Source: Datisca glomerata
Lineage: Eukaryota; Streptophyta; Magnoliopsida; Cucurbitales; Datiscaceae
DNA: 64,000 bases
Direction: 5' to 3'
Assembly (NCBI GenBank): GCA_003255025.1
Contig: QANY01008042.1
Span: forward strand, 310,001-374,000
Position numbers and translations under genes: made by a program. This document shows positions 61,894-64,000 of this stretch, piece by piece. The notes under the pieces are model-generated. The model did not search any database and was not told the origin of the DNA. It was given only the letters and a program-made list of their open reading frames with translations. Positions within the stretch are counted from its first letter, which is position 1, and each line of letters opens with the position of its first letter.

Positions 61894-63256
61894 ATAATAA
61901 TAACTGAAAAGAAATAAAAAAAAACATACATCATTCAATATAATTGAAATAAATATAAAAAAAAATCGGAAAGTATATGTGATGCATGAATGCAACGCAT
62001 CAAACACATAAACTTAACAATTACTAATCTACAATAAGACAACCTAACAATTAATGTGCAGCCTTAGGGCTGGTCATATTATTTTTAAATTATCTATAAG
62101 ACATTCTCATCCTTATTAATTAAAACTTATAATATCTCATATCTTCTCTTTGAATAATAATGTATCGTTTATTTGGTCAAGTCACAATTATCTACTCAAA
62201 ACTTAATTGTGACTTTGTGAGTGTAACCCATTATTTCATAATCCCTGACTTAAATTTAAAAATGTCACCTTAGGGTCGGTCAAGTCTAAAGTACATCACT
62301 TAGTCCTATCTTCTTAAGAAGTGAACCTTGATATTGATTCAATTCAAAATCTTCCTTAGGGGGGCGAAAACAAAGCCGTCTTAACGCCCTCACCATATCT
62401 CATGTTGTTGTACTAATAGTGGAGACCATATGTCACATTGACATGTCAACTTTCTCTCACTCACTATTTTGCAATTAATATATTTTAATTAACTAATCAA
62501 TTAATTCCAAATTAATTACTAGTTAAAATAACCCTATGAATGTAAAATTAATTATTAATCCAATCTTATTGGTCTAAGTCCATTTAACATTCTATTAATT
62601 ATCCCTTTGATGCTTCGCGAAAAAATATTTTATCAAACCTGGGTCAAATTCAATCAATTAATTAATTTTAATTAAAAAAATAAAATCAATAACTAATTAT
62701 AAAATTACATTAATTTTCAAAATTAAAAGATAAAATATAGAATTAGGGTTTTCGCGAAGCATCAAAGGGATAGGATAACACGATATCGGGGTATCTACGA
62801 ATCATACCCTGGCAATTGCAGGGATTGCCGCCACCGCCAGTAGCGAGACACTCCTACTGCCTCCGTCAGTTGCCCGACCACTGGCTGCGGGGGCAATGGG
62901 ACAGTCCCGTTGCCGCCGCCGGAGGTGGAGTTCTGTTGCGGAAATCCTTATTCGCTTTTCCTCTGCATCCGTCTCGTGCGTTCTTCATCTTCTCGCGTAC
63001 AAAATTTTTGCAAAATAATATTCAAAATAAAATTACAAAAATTCTTATGTCCCAAATGGCTTACAAAAGATCTAAAGAAAATAAGAATAAAACCTAAACC
63101 CAAAAGTCACCATACAATTAACAATTCATCATTAACAAACATTTAAAAAACATAACCATCTATTCATTCATACATATCAAAATATATATTGAATAATGCA
63201 AGAAAACTCACACGACATTTAATGTATACCTATATAAAGACCGTTATGATACCAAT
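61894..63256 (-). other. copia D leader with fold-back
   Basis: Non-coding leader from the primer site to gag. Blocks match the copia B leader (GAGAAGATGAAGAACGCACG; TAACCCTATGAATGT inverted). At 62601-62771 a 23-bp inverted repeat bounds sequence homologous to copia B 9965-10080. About 600 bp of the B leader (10090-10680) is missing next to it. A GC-rich patch (62815-62990) encodes no family. Confidence 0.6.
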
Positions 63257-63602
63257 TGTTGGAAATCGAGACGCGCCGTAGAGGCGGTTTAGTTAAAAAT
63301 TTTAATGATTGAAAAAACAATCGTGACGAATCTATTATATATCTATACATTAAATTAAAGACATTCATAGAAAGTAATAATATCTCTCTAAGTCTATCAA
63401 GCGTCATCGTTATCTTCTAGTAAAACAACGAGCGTAAGATTCCACAAAGAATGTAGACACCAATATCTTCTAAATCAATACTCAAACATACTAGGACGTG
63501 TGTGGGCATGTAGAATAAAACAAAAACGCTTTTCTGTCTCTATATGTGCTCAACACATGAGATCTAGAGATTTAGAGAATGACATTTGAGACAGAACTCT
63601 AA
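63257..63602 (-). repeat. 5' LTR of copia D, end portion
   Basis: It begins TGTTGGAAATCGAG and follows the copia C LTR from 45984 onward (TATCAAGCGTC, GGACGTGTGTGGGCA, CTCAACACATGAGATC) until ACTCTAA at 63602, where a different sequence takes over. Confidence 0.75.
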
Positions 63603-64000
63603 GAGCTTGTTTGGTAGACCGCACTATATAGTACTAAAGATATGACAATATCCCGATGTTCGGCAAAAAATGAGACTCGTACTAACTAATACAATGAGAC
63701 TCTTTGGGCTCGTTTGACAGTCAGGCTAGTACTATACTAAATCTGTCAGACATTATTGTACTGTACTATACTGGATTAAATAATATTGTCCAGTGTTTGG
63801 TGTTGTATTAGATAAAAAGCTATATAACTTGTACAACATTTGATACATCATAGTACTAAATTATTGTAAAATTGTTTGTCATAATTTGATTAACACAAGT
63901 CTGTTTAGAACTCATTAACATATTATTTAACATTTTTAACTATAAAATAAACATTCATTTAGCCAATCAATAATAATAATGGTCGATAAGATCTACACTT
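63603..64000. mobile_element. PIF/Harbinger-like element start (cut by window edge)
   Basis: GAGCTTGTTTGGTAGACC begins directly after TAA (63600-63602), a TAA-type target preferred by PIF/Harbinger elements, within LTR sequence. A second end-like sequence GGGCTCGTTTGACAGTCAGG lies at 63707, so two related elements may be nested. No transposase is within the window, and the right end is not visible. Confidence 0.45.

Larger units (their letters stand above)
51971..63602 (-). mobile_element. Ty1/copia element D, defective
   Basis: Minus-strand element of the B/C family: 5' LTR entering at 63257 (TGTTGGAAATCGAG on the plus strand), primer site ATTGGTATCATAA at 63256-63244, leader, gag (about 61893-61021), pol (61020-58080), purine tract GGCAAGCATGAGAT, and 3' LTR 58049-51971 split by a LINE. 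The 3' LTR termini are mutated at both ends (TA for TG, TA for CA). pol contains stops and frameshifts. The 5' LTR is interrupted at 63603 by another element. Confidence 0.8.

Noticed and set aside
62601..62771. MITE with 23-bp inverted termini
   Set aside because: The enclosed DNA aligns to the copia B leader, so it is a rearranged leader rather than a separate transposon.

Overview
The window is nuclear DNA from a eudicot plant. It has an intron-rich AP2/ANT transcription factor gene with the plant-specific 9-nt micro-exon, a eukaryotic tRNA-Ser, and dense nested plant-type Ty1/copia, Ty3/gypsy, hAT and L1-like elements. Composition is AT-rich. The species cannot be named from the sequence alone. 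Only two host genes look intact: tRNA-Ser(GCT) (3518-3599, minus) and a complete nine-exon AINTEGUMENTA-LIKE 1 (AIL1)-type gene (29692-33572, minus, 593 codons plus stop). A frameshifted F-box-associated domain remnant lies at about 1395-1717.

Layout. 1-3500: AT-rich DNA with a degenerate copia LTR edge and the F-box remnant. 4015-16345: copia element A, carrying two hAT-type MITEs with perfect 8-bp target duplications and split by a younger copia element B (8423-16206). 17290-20512: a tandemly duplicated copia LTR fragment. 21687-26770: minus-strand copia element E with both LTRs and a broken pol. 26771-29690: non-coding. 29692-33860: AIL1 and its promoter. 34370-35887: a 5'-truncated LINE tail on the plus strand. 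37024-37934: an element with long inverted termini.

38224-51970 is a gypsy-like non-autonomous array in the order LTR-internal-LTR-internal-LTR. Its first LTR contains a 3.8-kb hAT element with a degenerate 8-bp TSD. Its first internal region contains an internally deleted copia element C. Its third LTR is cut by copia element D (51971 to about 63602, minus), whose own 3' LTR holds an L1-like LINE (about 53294-57368). A probable PIF/Harbinger-like element begins at 63603 and runs out of the window.

B, C, D and the 17290-20512 fragment belong to one copia family with long LTRs. Their LTRs carry clusters of CACGTG-centred palindromes. Three independent fold-back (inverted) rearrangements are visible in copia copies. 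AIL1 is expected to act in the nucleus as a two-AP2-domain regulator of organ growth. The rest is repeat decay, and I found no operon-like or clearly new multi-gene system. The strongest unusual signals are the structural ones: the three-LTR array, the fold-back duplications, the palindromic LTR clusters, and the long ANT-like C-terminus of the AIL1 protein.
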